Source: an uncultured Bacteroidales bacterium (GTDB lineage Bacteria > Bacteroidota > Bacteroidia > Bacteroidales > WCHB1-69). From it: 64,000 nt of DNA. Shown piece by piece: positions 36,414-44,775 of this stretch. Position 1 is the stretch's first letter. Each line of letters starts with the position of its first letter. The stretch spans positions 186,001 through 250,000 of the forward strand of contig CAKUVI010000001.1 of NCBI GenBank assembly GCA_934699095.1, written 5' to 3'. The notes under the pieces are model-generated. The model ran no database searches. It saw nothing but the letters and a program-made list of their open reading frames with translations, and was not told the origin of the DNA. Both the position numbers and the translations under genes were made by a program.

Positions 36414-36511
36414 CAGTATCTGAATTTGTTTACTTTTGGATGGCATTTTGGTATATTTTAACGTGGTTATTTACTGTTCTTATCCTGTTTACGTTAAATT
36501 TCTGACTGGCT

Positions 36512-37057
36512 ATGAATAAACACACAATATTTATGATTTTGTATATGCTGTCGTTGGCATCTGGATGTTCCACACTATCCAAGAGCAGGTGGCCAGCAAC
36601 TTACGATGAAGTTCATTATGCATACACCAATAAAGACAAAGTGTTTGGCGAAGGGCAGTTAATGATGCTTCATATAGGTTGGCTACTTCCTGAAGATACG
36701 ATTTCTGTTTATATAGAGAATCAGCTGGTTTTAGAAAATGTGACAGTTAGCAATCCCTATTCCACCGATATTGCCACCGAACAATTCGGTGGTCGTGGAG
36801 AGTATTGCTTCGACTATTTACTATTTAAAAGAGAACATAGTCAATATTTGTTTCTTGTAAATTTAATCGATCCTCAGAAAAAGGTGCTAAACAAAGTGAA
36901 AGTCAAAGGCTCCATGCACATTAAAGCCATTGATGAAAGAGGGAATCAAAGAGATGTTGAGATTCCTGAAGACTTAAATCACTTTTTGGAGATCCGATTC
37001 TTGCATTACGACTATCTATATGTTGATACGTTAAGCCATATACGACTCTTGGATTAA
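36512..37057 (+). CDS. Orphan lipoprotein of unknown function
   Basis: 181 residues. N-terminal lipoprotein signal (MNKHTIFMILYMLSL) with lipobox LASGC, so acylated at Cys19. The mature part is mixed beta with a charged C-terminal half (KKVLNKVKVKGSMHIKAIDE); no known domain is recognised. It sits between the IS21 remnant and Rhs fragments, a position where immunity genes of lost toxin cassettes are often left behind. That role is only a guess from context. Confidence 0.6.
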   Translation: MNKHTIFMILYMLSLASGCSTLSKSRWPATYDEVHYAYTNKDKVFGEGQLMMLHIGWLLPEDTISVYIENQLVLENVTVSNPYSTDIATEQFGGRGEYCFDYLLFKREHSQYLFLVNLIDPQKKVLNKVKVKGSMHIKAIDERGNQRDVEIPEDLNHFLEIRFLHYDYLYVDTLSHIRLLD

Positions 37058-37664
37058 TATAATTTTCTCAGTAATTTCAGCCAGCAGGCCCATTGTTCAT
37101 GACAAACTTGTTGCCAATTAGGACCACACAAAACAGCAATATACGAGCGTTGTAATATCCCCGAATCTCAAACAGCAAATCAAGACCGACATGAGCGCAA
37201 AACCGACAAACATCCCCCAATGCCATCTGCGGCAATCTGCGGATTCTGCGGGAAACTTCTATCGTCACGGCAAACTCGGTGAAGTGACCGAAAATATTCG
37301 TACTTCTTGGTTTCCTAACGAGCCCCGTAAAAATACACTTAAAATGAAACCCCGTTATGACAGCAGCACCCGCAGGGAAGTTCAATTAGGAACGAGGAAT
37401 TAGAAATTAGGAATTCTTTTCAACAAGCTGCAACCTTTTGAAAGTTTTGCGTCTTAACTATACAGAGCGGATTATTTTGTACTTTTGTGCCGAAGAAAAA
37501 AGATGAGACCGACTCAGCCATATAGCCCATTTCTCCCGCAGACCTCTCAGATCCCCGCAGAGATTCTCCGCGCGGATACGCGAGATACGCGGAGATTCCT
37601 TGCGCGACACGCGCTGTCTGTTTCAATTCCTCATTCCTCATTGCTAATTCCTAATTGGCCCCGC
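37058..37664. other. Recombined spacer with Rhs fragments, A/T-rich inverted repeats and hairpins
   Basis: Contains an Rhs fragment (listed separately), an extragenic ATCTGCGG.ATTCTGCGGGAAA-type string (37225-37256), and GGAATTAGAAATTAGGAATT (37394-37413), which is echoed inversely by a CTAATTCCTAATTGG run (37643-37657). It also has a CTCCGCG..CGCGGAG hairpin (around 37566-37594) and a -7-like TACTTTTG near 37479-37486. It looks like a product of repeated recombination. Confidence 0.5.
37245..37380 (+). pseudogene. Rhs core fragment (internal)
   Basis: About 45 codons read FYRHGKLGEVTENIRT, then FPNEPRKNTLKMKPRYDS. This matches the stretch of Bacteroidota Rhs/YD-repeat proteins that normally reads YGKLGEVTENIRT..LKMKYRYDS. 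Both sides are unrelated, so it is a piece of a former large rhs gene. Confidence 0.6.
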
Positions 37665-38573
37665 CATCCCGACCACCTTGGTTCCTCATCCTGGATAACT
37701 TACACCGACGGCTCGGCCGTGCAGCACCTGCACTACCTGCCTTGGGGAGAGGGTTTTGTTGACCAACGTGTCTCCAACTGGAACGCTTTGTACACTTTCA
37801 GTGCTAAGGAAAAGGATGCAGAGACGGGCTACTCCTACTTCGGGTCGCGGTATTACTCTTCGGATTTGAGCATTTGGTTGAGTGTGGATCCTCAGGCTTC
37901 GAAATATCCTCAACAATCAAACTATGTTTATTGTAGTAATAACCCTATAAAAGTTGTTGATCCTAACGGGGAAGATGAGTATGAATTCGATGAGTATGGG
38001 TGCTATATAAGAACTATAACAAATGCCCAAGCGGATATCATTCACATTGTTAATGGTGACGGGGAAAGGACTGCGTCCTCTCAAAGTTTTTCTTACGGAT
38101 CTGTTATCTCACAACCCAACAACGATGTACCATCAAATAATTCAACTCTCCCAGATGCGACTATGTTTCAAGTAGTTGACGAAGGGACAGCAAGTGCTAT
38201 TTTTGAATTTTTTTCTGAAAACACATCCGTTGAATGGGGAAATGTAAGTGCAGAGACCAAAGATAATGGTTGTGAATATACCATAGGCACAAATCACATG
38301 GAAGGGAAAAACAACATTAGCGCCATAGTAACAAATCAGGGAGCCGTTGTGGATCGTAGTGTTCATAATCATCCTAATGATATTAATTCAGTTTCAGAAG
38401 GCGACCATAGAGGGGCTATCCTATTAGAACAAATCAATCCCAATGTACAATTGTTCAACTACACAAGAAGTCATGGATATACTCAATATAATCGAAACAC
38501 AGGATATGTTGACAAAAACGGAGTCTCCCATTATCCTACGTTGCGAGAAGTAATAATAGATAAAAAACCATAG
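37503..38573 (+). CDS. Orphan Rhs C-terminal cassette with JAMM-type metalloprotease toxin domain
   Basis: The frame can start at ATG 37503 or GTG-like codons upstream; the first ~54 residues are low-complexity and probably not protein-derived. From about 37665 it matches the end of the Rhs core: HPDHLGSSSWITYTDG, YLPWGEGFVDQR, SAKEKDAETGYSYFGSRYY, then SNNPIKVVDPNGEDE. That is the usual junction where variable toxin tips begin. The remaining ~200 residues contain HNHPNDINSVSEGD, a perfect H-x-H-x7-S-x2-D JAMM zinc-protease motif (about 37,362+). JAB/JAMM domains are a known class of polymorphic toxin. The rest of the Rhs protein is missing, so this is either a displaced spare tip or a degraded gene. 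The next gene is a candidate immunity protein. Confidence 0.72.
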   Translation: MRPTQPYSPFLPQTSQIPAEILRADTRDTRRFLARHALSVSIPHSSLLIPNWPRHPDHLGSSSWITYTDGSAVQHLHYLPWGEGFVDQRVSNWNALYTFSAKEKDAETGYSYFGSRYYSSDLSIWLSVDPQASKYPQQSNYVYCSNNPIKVVDPNGEDEYEFDEYGCYIRTITNAQADIIHIVNGDGERTASSQSFSYGSVISQPNNDVPSNNSTLPDATMFQVVDEGTASAIFEFFSENTSVEWGNVSAETKDNGCEYTIGTNHMEGKNNISAIVTNQGAVVDRSVHNHPNDINSVSEGDHRGAILLEQINPNVQLFNYTRSHGYTQYNRNTGYVDKNGVSHYPTLREVIIDKKP

Positions 38574-38578
38574 TTGTT

Positions 38579-39175
38579 ATGAAGTACCCAAGATATTTTA
38601 TATTTTATTTATTGCTATCACAACTATGTTTGTTAATCATTCAACGTGTGCATGGTCAAGTGAGCATAAATCAGTTTTCTCCTATTGTCATGAAATGTGA
38701 AAATACAGCACATTTTAACCAAAGTACTATTGATACGGTTGCTATTGCAAATGTACGGTTATGTGATAGTGTTTTGCTCCATTTAGTAAAGGAGACAATT
38801 CTGACAGAAAAAAAATGTCCATATTTTGATAGTAGTACTGTTGCCATTTCATTACGTGTCATGGGTGTGGCAGATTCTTTAGAGGTAAGAAAGGAGGAAT
38901 ATTGCATTCGTATTTCTTTGTGGGACATCGGTAGTTTGTTATATCTAAACCCCGTAGGGTATTTTAATTTTGATGAATACTATGGGTTTGTTTATGGCAT
39001 TCAACCTGTTTTGGATTCTGTTGCGCTATTTCGTGAAACAGGAGAATATAGGTCCTTTATGTTTGATAAGACTTCCGCAGAAAAGAATATATTTGAAGAT
39101 GACAGTCATTCCTTCTATGAGTATTGGTTGTTGAATCATAGATGGTACTATGGATCAAGTATGTACTGTGAGTAA
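38579..39175 (+). CDS. Exported protein of unknown function, candidate immunity to the Rhs-JAMM tip
   Basis: 198 residues, starting 5 bases after the Rhs-tip stop codon, so cotranscribed. A signal peptide (residues 1-26, FIFYLLLSQLCLLII, cleavage near VHG) directs it out of the cytoplasm. The mature protein has several Cys (in CENTAHF, LCDSV, KKCPYF, EEYCIR and the end MYCE) and an aromatic-rich C terminus (YYGFVYGI, YEYWLLNHRWYYGSS). No known domain is recognised. The position directly after a toxin tip is where immunity genes lie; an exported immunity protein would imply that the toxin acts outside the cytoplasm. Confidence 0.55.
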   Translation: MKYPRYFIFYLLLSQLCLLIIQRVHGQVSINQFSPIVMKCENTAHFNQSTIDTVAIANVRLCDSVLLHLVKETILTEKKCPYFDSSTVAISLRVMGVADSLEVRKEEYCIRISLWDIGSLLYLNPVGYFNFDEYYGFVYGIQPVLDSVALFRETGEYRSFMFDKTSAEKNIFEDDSHSFYEYWLLNHRWYYGSSMYCE

Positions 39176-39282
39176 TTCGGAAATAAAATTCAACTCACCA
39201 ACAATTTTAAGTTTTATAATCATATTAACCGTCCCACCCTGTGACGGACGTTTAGGCCATCTTTGCCACAAATTATAGGTTT

Positions 39283-40038
39283 ATGGCAAAGAGCAGCACC
39301 CGCAGGGTAACCATCTACATCAACGGCAAGGAGGTGGAAGCCTCCGTCAAGCAGATACGTTCCGAGATGAACAAGCTCGTGAATGAGCAGAACCGCATGG
39401 TCATCGGCTCGGACGAGTACATCTCCCACGCCAAGAAAATCAAGGCACTGAGGCAGTACCTCAAGGAACACGCGCAGAACATCGGCTCCGCCGCCTCTGC
39501 GTGGACGGAAATGTACAACAAAGTCCTGCAGTTCGGCACGGGCATCGGCAGACTGACGCAGATCCTCTCCTCCCTCGACAACGTGACCAGCACCCTCAAG
39601 CAGGTGGCCACCGACCTTGCCGCCATGGACGATGTCTATTCCGATGTCATCAAGACCACGGGGATGACCCGCGAGCAGGTGGAGGAACTCAACGAGAGCT
39701 TCAAGAACCTTGACACCCGCACCAGCCGCGAGCAGCTCAACAACCTCGCCTACATCGCGGGCAAGCTGGGCATCTCCTCCAAGGAGCTGGTGCAGCAGTT
39801 CGTTGAGGCGGCGGACATCATCAACGTCTCCATGGGGGACGTTTTGGGTGATGACGCGACACTGGCCATCGGCAAGATGGTGGACGTTTACAAGAGTATT
39901 CGGAAGATACGGCTAACCTGTTCGATGAATCTGACATTTTTTTTGGCTTTTCGTCAGCGAAATTCCAAAAATCAGTTTGTCCCGTTTCTGTCCCGATTCA
40001 AACGCAAAAATCAGCAAACTACTTCCGTAAACGGCTGA
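39283..40038 (+). pseudogene. Phage tail tape measure protein, N-terminal fragment
   Basis: The first ~205 residues match the N terminus of Bacteroidota phage tape-measure proteins: RRVTIYINGKEVEASVKQIR, MNKLVNEQNRMVIGSDEY, KTTGMTREQVEELNESFKNL, LAYIAGKLGISSKELVQQF and DDATLAIGKMVDVYKS. Intact genes encode more than 700 residues. Homology stops at about 39897 and the frame then runs through unrelated A/T-rich sequence to a stop at 40038. G+C is clearly higher than in the host genes. It is the only phage gene here and ends about 40 bases before tRNA-Gly, so it is probably the scar of a prophage deleted from a tRNA attachment site. Confidence 0.75.
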
Positions 40039-40040
40039 TT

Positions 40041-40076
40041 TTAAAACATACAGGGTCGCGATTGATCGCGACCCTG
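40041..40076 (-). terminator. Terminator of the tRNA-Leu/tRNA-Gly transcript
   Basis: Perfect 10-bp stem CAGGGTCGCG/CGCGACCCTG (40051-40060 with 40067-40076), followed on the minus strand by TATGTTTTAAAA. It lies six bases past tRNA-Gly. Confidence 0.65.
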
Positions 40077-40081
40077 CGAAG

Positions 40082-40154
<73 letters not shown>

Positions 40155-40159
40155 TTGTG

Positions 40160-40243
40160 TACCGAAGGCGGGACTTGAACCCGCACGCCTGCAATAGGCA
40201 AGGGATTTTAAGTCCCTCGTGTCTACCATTCCACCACTTCGGC
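40160..40243 (-). tRNA. tRNA-Leu (TAA)
   Basis: 84 bases on the minus strand, class II with a long variable arm. Acceptor GCCGAAG/CTTCGGT, anticodon loop ACTTAAAA (anticodon TAA, reading UUA), T-arm GCGGGTTCAAGTCCCGC. It lies 5 bases upstream of tRNA-Gly in the same transcript. Confidence 0.95.
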
Positions 40244-40284
40244 AACTTCACTAACCAATGATCTGCTGTGCCAAAACAGCGCGG

Positions 40285-40292
40285 CAAAAATA
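40285..40292 (-). promoter_or_regulatory. -7 box for the tRNA pair
   Basis: Reverse-strand TATTTTTG, about 42 bases upstream of the tRNA-Leu 5' end. Confidence 0.6.
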
Positions 40293-40653
40293 CACTTTTT
40301 TTCTTTATGCCTGCATGCTCCCGATTTTTTTTCTTCTTCTTATATACCTGCCTTCAAAATCCATTTCCTTCCATTTTTTTCCATTAACATTCCTGTATTA
40401 ATATCTTTTTTCTGTCTGTCATTACTTTTAAATCGTGATTGTTTCTTGTATATATTTGGTTTTTAATTATTTAAATATTGATTTTTCCTTTGTTTTGTAA
40501 CTTTCAATTTCTCAGTATGTTATTTTGGTTATTAACAATGTTGATAACTTTTTTCCATATTTTTCCATATTGATAATCAGATAATTACTATTATTTTTGT
40601 GATTGTTTTTATTATTATTGTGTAGTTTGTGGAAATTGATATTTTAAAAAGTG

Positions 40654-40661
40654 TATTTTTG
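40654..40661 (+). promoter_or_regulatory. -7 box for the dcw cluster
   Basis: TATTTTTG, 20 bases before the mraZ ATG; probably the main promoter of the whole division cluster. Confidence 0.6.
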
Positions 40662-40681
40662 TAAAAATTTTCAAGATAAAA

Positions 40682-41164
40682 ATGGCAACAGACTACGGAT
40701 ATTGGGAGATCTCGATAGAGAAAAGCGGACGGATGAAACTTCCGACCGCACTCCTGCGTTCGTTGTCAGAGGCGGACAGGAAGACTTTTTATGTGACCCA
40801 CGGCTTCGGAGAACACATTATGCTTTGGTCTGAAACTGCCTATAAAGAGCAGATGGACTATCTGAATTCTCTCGACAGAAATTTAACTCTCGTAAAAAAA
40901 TATCGTAATGCCTTCCTCCGTAATACAGCCATGCTCGAATGCGACAGCCAGCAGAGAATTGTGATCCCGAAACCTCTGATGGAGATGTATTCTATTGATA
41001 AAGAAGTGGTTGTGTTGCTTGATAACGGCAGAATTGAGATATGGAACTGCGCAAAATATCACGAGAAATTCGACATGTCGCCTGATGATCTTGAAAAACT
41101 CAACGAGATGATTCATTTGGGTAACTACCAAAAGGAGAAGGAGGGTGGTGATGGCATATCATAA
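40682..41164 (+). CDS. mraZ: Transcriptional regulator MraZ
   Basis: 160 residues with two SpoVT/AbrB-like swapped-hairpin domains: ISIEKSGRMKLPTALLRSL (about 10-28) and CDSQQRIVIPKPLME (about 87-101). MraZ is a ring-forming DNA-binding protein that represses its own dcw operon. First gene of the cluster. Its end overlaps the rsmH start by 14 bases, so the two are translationally coupled. The GRVLIP motif of other MraZ proteins appears here as GRMKLP and QRIVIP. Confidence 0.9.
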   Translation: MATDYGYWEISIEKSGRMKLPTALLRSLSEADRKTFYVTHGFGEHIMLWSETAYKEQMDYLNSLDRNLTLVKKYRNAFLRNTAMLECDSQQRIVIPKPLMEMYSIDKEVVVLLDNGRIEIWNCAKYHEKFDMSPDDLEKLNEMIHLGNYQKEKEGGDGIS

Positions 41165-42077
41165 CCCTGTGCTGTTGAATACATCTATAGAAAACCTCAT
41201 AACAGACCGTGACGGAATTTATGTGGATGCGACTTTTGGCGGCGGCGGTCACTCACGCGCCATCTTGCGAGCAATCGAAAACGGCAGGCTCGTGGCCTTC
41301 GACCAGGATGCTGATGCCCAAGCCCAGATCATAGATGACCGACGCTTCACCTTTGTTGACTCGAATTTCAAGAACTTGGAGCGATTCCTGAAATACCATA
41401 AAGCCTATCCGGTTGACGGTATCCTTGCGGATCTTGGGGTCTCTTCACACCAGATAGATACAGATGAGAGGGGCTTTTCGTATCGGAAAGACGGTGTCCT
41501 CGACATGAGGATGAACCAGAACAATCCAAAGTCCGCGCAGAATGTGGTTGCAGAATATGACGAGCAGATTTTGAGCGGTCTGTTTTACAAATATGGAGAA
41601 TTACGCGAAGGAAGGATTATCGCTTCCATGATAGTGAAGGCCCGCTCCGTGGCTCCGATAACCACCACCCAGCAACTTGTTGAAGCGGTGAAACCGTGCC
41701 TTCCGCGCGGCAGGGAGAACAAAGTCCTCTCCAAAATATTCCAGGCCATCCGTATAGAAGTGAATGACGAGATGTCGGTCTTGGAGTCTTTCCTCTTGCA
41801 AACGACCAACGCCTTGAAAGTGGGCGGCAGAATAGCCGTCATATCCTATCATTCCCTTGAGGACAGGATGGTGAAGAATTTCCTGCGTTCCGGAAACCTG
41901 GACGGTGAAATAAAAAAAGATTTCTTCGGGAACCCTCAGACACCGTTCAGACTTATAACCAGAAAGGCCATACAGCCTACCGAAGAAGAGATTGCTGAGA
42001 ACCCTCGCGCGCGCAGTGCCAAACTCCGCGTCGCTGAAAGAATAATGCCTGTAAACCATGAAATCAACGTCAAATAG
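41151..42077 (+). CDS. rsmH: 16S rRNA (cytosine1402-N4)-methyltransferase RsmH
   Basis: 308 residues from ATG 41151; two GTG codons just upstream are possible starts. Methylates C1402 of 16S rRNA. SAM-binding motif DATFGGGGHSRAIL near residue 26, GILADLGVSSHQID near 97, and the C-terminal VISYHSLEDRMVKNFL motif. Normally second in the dcw cluster. The next gene starts inside its last 20 bases. Confidence 0.95.
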   Translation: MAYHNPVLLNTSIENLITDRDGIYVDATFGGGGHSRAILRAIENGRLVAFDQDADAQAQIIDDRRFTFVDSNFKNLERFLKYHKAYPVDGILADLGVSSHQIDTDERGFSYRKDGVLDMRMNQNNPKSAQNVVAEYDEQILSGLFYKYGELREGRIIASMIVKARSVAPITTTQQLVEAVKPCLPRGRENKVLSKIFQAIRIEVNDEMSVLESFLLQTTNALKVGGRIAVISYHSLEDRMVKNFLRSGNLDGEIKKDFFGNPQTPFRLITRKAIQPTEEEIAENPRARSAKLRVAERIMPVNHEINVK

Positions 42078-42468
42078 AAATAATAACAACCAGAAACAGT
42101 CTCGGTTTGCACGCCTGTTTTCGCAGATTTTCGGCGGTGAATTCCTCATCAGGAAGTCAATGCGGCCGTGGCTTGTATATGGCGTTTTCGTGCTGTTGCT
42201 TGTCTCCGCTCTCGTCGTCAGCGAGCAACAAATACGTGTCAAGCAGAAAAAAATCACAGAATTAGAGAATGAATATAAGTCTGAAATCACAAAACTGAAG
42301 GCCAATAACCAGTTCATTCCTTACGAGAAGAACAAAATTCTCATCGGAAAGATGGAGGAAAGGGGCTTCATAACTGATGAAAAACAGATTTTTACGGTGA
42401 AAAAGACCCCGAAAGCTGAGAAGAAACGCCGCTGGTTCCGCAGAAAGGAGGCAAAGGGTGAAAAATAG
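42058..42468 (+). CDS. ftsL: FtsL-like cell division protein
   Basis: 136 residues. A cytoplasmic basic N terminus (NRNNNNQKQSRF), one membrane helix (about 38-56, PWLVYGVFVLLLVSALVV), then a periplasmic coiled coil (QIRVKQKKITELENEYKSEI) and a very basic tail (KAEKKRRWFRRKEAKGEK). This matches the Bacteroidota FtsL-like family placed between rsmH and ftsI. It would form a complex with FtsB/FtsQ to activate FtsWI septal synthesis. It overlaps rsmH by 20 bases and ftsI by 11 bases. Confidence 0.85.
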   Translation: MKSTSNRNNNNQKQSRFARLFSQIFGGEFLIRKSMRPWLVYGVFVLLLVSALVVSEQQIRVKQKKITELENEYKSEITKLKANNQFIPYEKNKILIGKMEERGFITDEKQIFTVKKTPKAEKKRRWFRRKEAKGEK

Positions 42469-44713
42469 AGACCTCTCAAGGACCAGGATGGCAGTGGCTT
42501 ATTTTCTGCTCTCTCTGTTCGGCATAGCCTGCGTTGTGAAGATCGTCTATCTGTCGATTTTCGAGCGGGCAGTCGCCTCCGGGACCTCCGACAAATGCGT
42601 TGACACAACTGTGCCCGACTGGGAGAACCTCGTGAACGACGACACTTATTGCTATGTGCGTGAAAATACATTGCGCCCGACCCGTGGCGAGATATTTGAC
42701 GACAACGGACGTGTGCTCGTGGCAAACTACACCGTTTTCGAAATCGCTTTCGATGGCAAAGGCTTCGCTAAGGAATACAAGGACACACTTGCGAAGAATC
42801 CCAATGCATATCAGGAGATATTCAGACAATTGGCGGATGATTTCTATGACAGATTCAAAGACAGATACCCTAAATATTCTGCCGACTTTTACTTTGATCT
42901 CTTCACCAAAAACATCAAGAACAGACATTATGTTACAATATTTCCGGTTAAGGAGTGGGACGACAGAAAATGGATTGTGGGAATTGACACGGCCTTCATC
43001 AAGAACAGACCTTATCTCCACAAGATGGTCTATAGCACAAAGAAAGAGGATTCTGTGAAAGTACGTACAGTTCACACACATCTTAATTTTGTCTCTTCCA
43101 ATGTACGCGTGAACCCTTACGGGGAGATGGCCCGCCGCACTTTGGGCATCTATACGGCAGACATGAAGTACGGTTTGGAGAATTCAATGAACGAATATCT
43201 TGCCGGTATTGACGGCAGCAAGAAGTACTTGGACTTGAACCATGCCAAGGTTCCCCTTCTGGATCGTTTAGACCCGGTTGACGGTTACAACATACACACT
43301 ACCATCAAGTTGGAGATACAGCATGCTGTTCATAACGAACTGTCGCGGAAACTCACGGAACTGAACGCCGAGTGGGGTTGCGCCATCGTGATGGAGACCA
43401 AGACGGGGGAGATAAAGGCGATATCAAACCTCCGCCGTGCCGCAAAAGATGGATCTTACTACAACGAGAGCATGGAGTATGCGCTGAATGCCAAGGTGGA
43501 GCCTGGTTCTACCTTTAAATTGGCCTCCCTCCTCGCATATCTCGAGAAAACACCCAACGACACTGCCAAATCATACCCGATGTTCAATCATACATTCGAA
43601 TTCAAAACCAAATCGGGCAGCGTGAAGAGATATACAAAAAGCGATTCCAAAGTTCATGACGAGACACTTGGCAAACCTATCGAGATTTTCCAACGCTCTT
43701 CGAACATTGGCATAGCCGAAATGATATTCACCACATACGGGCGTCGTGGGTTCGCCGATTACCGCAGTCAGCTCAAAAAAATGGGTCTGTTAGATACCAT
43801 CCATACCCAATTGGGCGATTTGATGCCAGCAAAGATCAAGGACGGAAGGGAAGATTTCAATACTTACTATAGTACTTGTTTCGGAGCCGGATTTACAATT
43901 CCGATTTTACGCACATTGGTCTATTATAATGCCATAGCCAACGACGGGAAGATGATGGCACCTCTCTTTGTGCGCTATATCACAAACACATACGATACAG
44001 TCAAGACATTTGAGCCACAAGTCATTAACGAACATTTTGTGTCTGATACGACTGTGAAGAGGGCAAAGCACTACCTTGAACAGGTGGTTTGGGGGCCATA
44101 CGGAACCGCCCGCAGGTATAAAAACCCTTCATGCCAGTTTGCCGGCAAAACAGGTACACGTGATATCTGGGATCCTGAAACCAAGAGTTACAGAAAAGAC
44201 ATTAACAGTGTATCATTCTGCGGATATTTCCCGATGGACAAGCCACAGTACACAATCATAATTTACATCTACGGTGTGCCTTATCACAGCGATGTGGCTG
44301 TGGATGCCTTTTCTAAGATTGCAAGCAGCATAATGAACAGCTCGAATTACAGCGCTACAAGAAGCGTTAACGATCTGCCTAAGATAAAAATGGGTCGTTC
44401 CGGTCCTATACATAAGAGTTATTTCAACAAGCTTTTGGCAGGAATGGGCTATGATACAGTTACTTATGAGACCAACGACAACTACTTGAGAATAGATTTC
44501 GGAGACACAAACCGCCATGTCAGTGTCAAGGCGCTTCCTTTGAACACATATCAGAAGAAAATGCCCGACGTGCATGGCATGACCGCTGCAGACGCCGCTG
44601 CAGAGATCGTGAGAGCCGGCTACCAGGTAAGAGTCTTCGGAAAGGGATATGTGAGAAAACAGGTGCTGGACGACAACAGTAAAATCGTCAAACTATATTT
44701 GGAGCCTCAGTGA
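42458..44713 (+). CDS. ftsI: Septal peptidoglycan transpeptidase (PBP3/FtsI) with PASTA domain
   Basis: 751 residues from a GTG start overlapping ftsL; an ATG ten codons later is possible. One N-terminal membrane helix (about 12-30), a dimerisation region (RPTRGEIFDDNGRVL), and the transpeptidase domain with SxxK in EPGSTFKLAS (about 350), SxN in RSSNIG (about 413) and KTG in GKTGTRD (about 562). A single C-terminal PASTA domain (about 700-751, MPDVHGMTAADAAAEI). Cross-links septal peptidoglycan with FtsW. The murE frame begins at its stop codon. Confidence 0.95.
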   Translation: MKNRDLSRTRMAVAYFLLSLFGIACVVKIVYLSIFERAVASGTSDKCVDTTVPDWENLVNDDTYCYVRENTLRPTRGEIFDDNGRVLVANYTVFEIAFDGKGFAKEYKDTLAKNPNAYQEIFRQLADDFYDRFKDRYPKYSADFYFDLFTKNIKNRHYVTIFPVKEWDDRKWIVGIDTAFIKNRPYLHKMVYSTKKEDSVKVRTVHTHLNFVSSNVRVNPYGEMARRTLGIYTADMKYGLENSMNEYLAGIDGSKKYLDLNHAKVPLLDRLDPVDGYNIHTTIKLEIQHAVHNELSRKLTELNAEWGCAIVMETKTGEIKAISNLRRAAKDGSYYNESMEYALNAKVEPGSTFKLASLLAYLEKTPNDTAKSYPMFNHTFEFKTKSGSVKRYTKSDSKVHDETLGKPIEIFQRSSNIGIAEMIFTTYGRRGFADYRSQLKKMGLLDTIHTQLGDLMPAKIKDGREDFNTYYSTCFGAGFTIPILRTLVYYNAIANDGKMMAPLFVRYITNTYDTVKTFEPQVINEHFVSDTTVKRAKHYLEQVVWGPYGTARRYKNPSCQFAGKTGTRDIWDPETKSYRKDINSVSFCGYFPMDKPQYTIIIYIYGVPYHSDVAVDAFSKIASSIMNSSNYSATRSVNDLPKIKMGRSGPIHKSYFNKLLAGMGYDTVTYETNDNYLRIDFGDTNRHVSVKALPLNTYQKKMPDVHGMTAADAAAEIVRAGYQVRVFGKGYVRKQVLDDNSKIVKLYLEPQ

Positions 44714-44775
44714 CAGGCTCTTTCAACTGCAAAACCCAAATAACCAAACCAAACCTATTTATTAAAATCAAGACA

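Larger units (their letters stand above)
35704..36475 (+). mobile_element. Decayed IS21-family insertion sequence
   Basis: Imperfect terminal inverted repeats TGTAAATAACCA (35704-35715) and TGGTTATTTACT (36464-36475). Internal repeats follow at both ends (AAATATACCA.TTT at about 35745-35758 and its inverse at 36443-36459). Between them lie an IstA N-terminal fragment and a broken IstB fragment. At about 770 bp against roughly 2-2.5 kb for intact IS21 elements, most of istA and the end of istB are missing. G+C content is well above that of the flanking genes. Confidence 0.72.
40244..40681. other. A/T-rich spacer with divergent promoters for the tRNAs and mraZ
   Basis: 438 bases, very A/T-rich. 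Contains the tRNA -7 box at 40285-40292 (minus) and the mraZ -7 box at 40654-40661 (plus). In between are CCATTTTTTTCCAT- and CCATATT-type simple repeats and GTTGATAAC-like strings, but no gene and no convincing DnaA-box cluster. Confidence 0.5.

Noticed and set aside
40244..40681. Possible replication origin in the A/T-rich spacer before mraZ
   Set aside because: A few GTTGATAAC-like strings but no cluster of consensus DnaA boxes and no dnaA or other origin-linked gene beside it.
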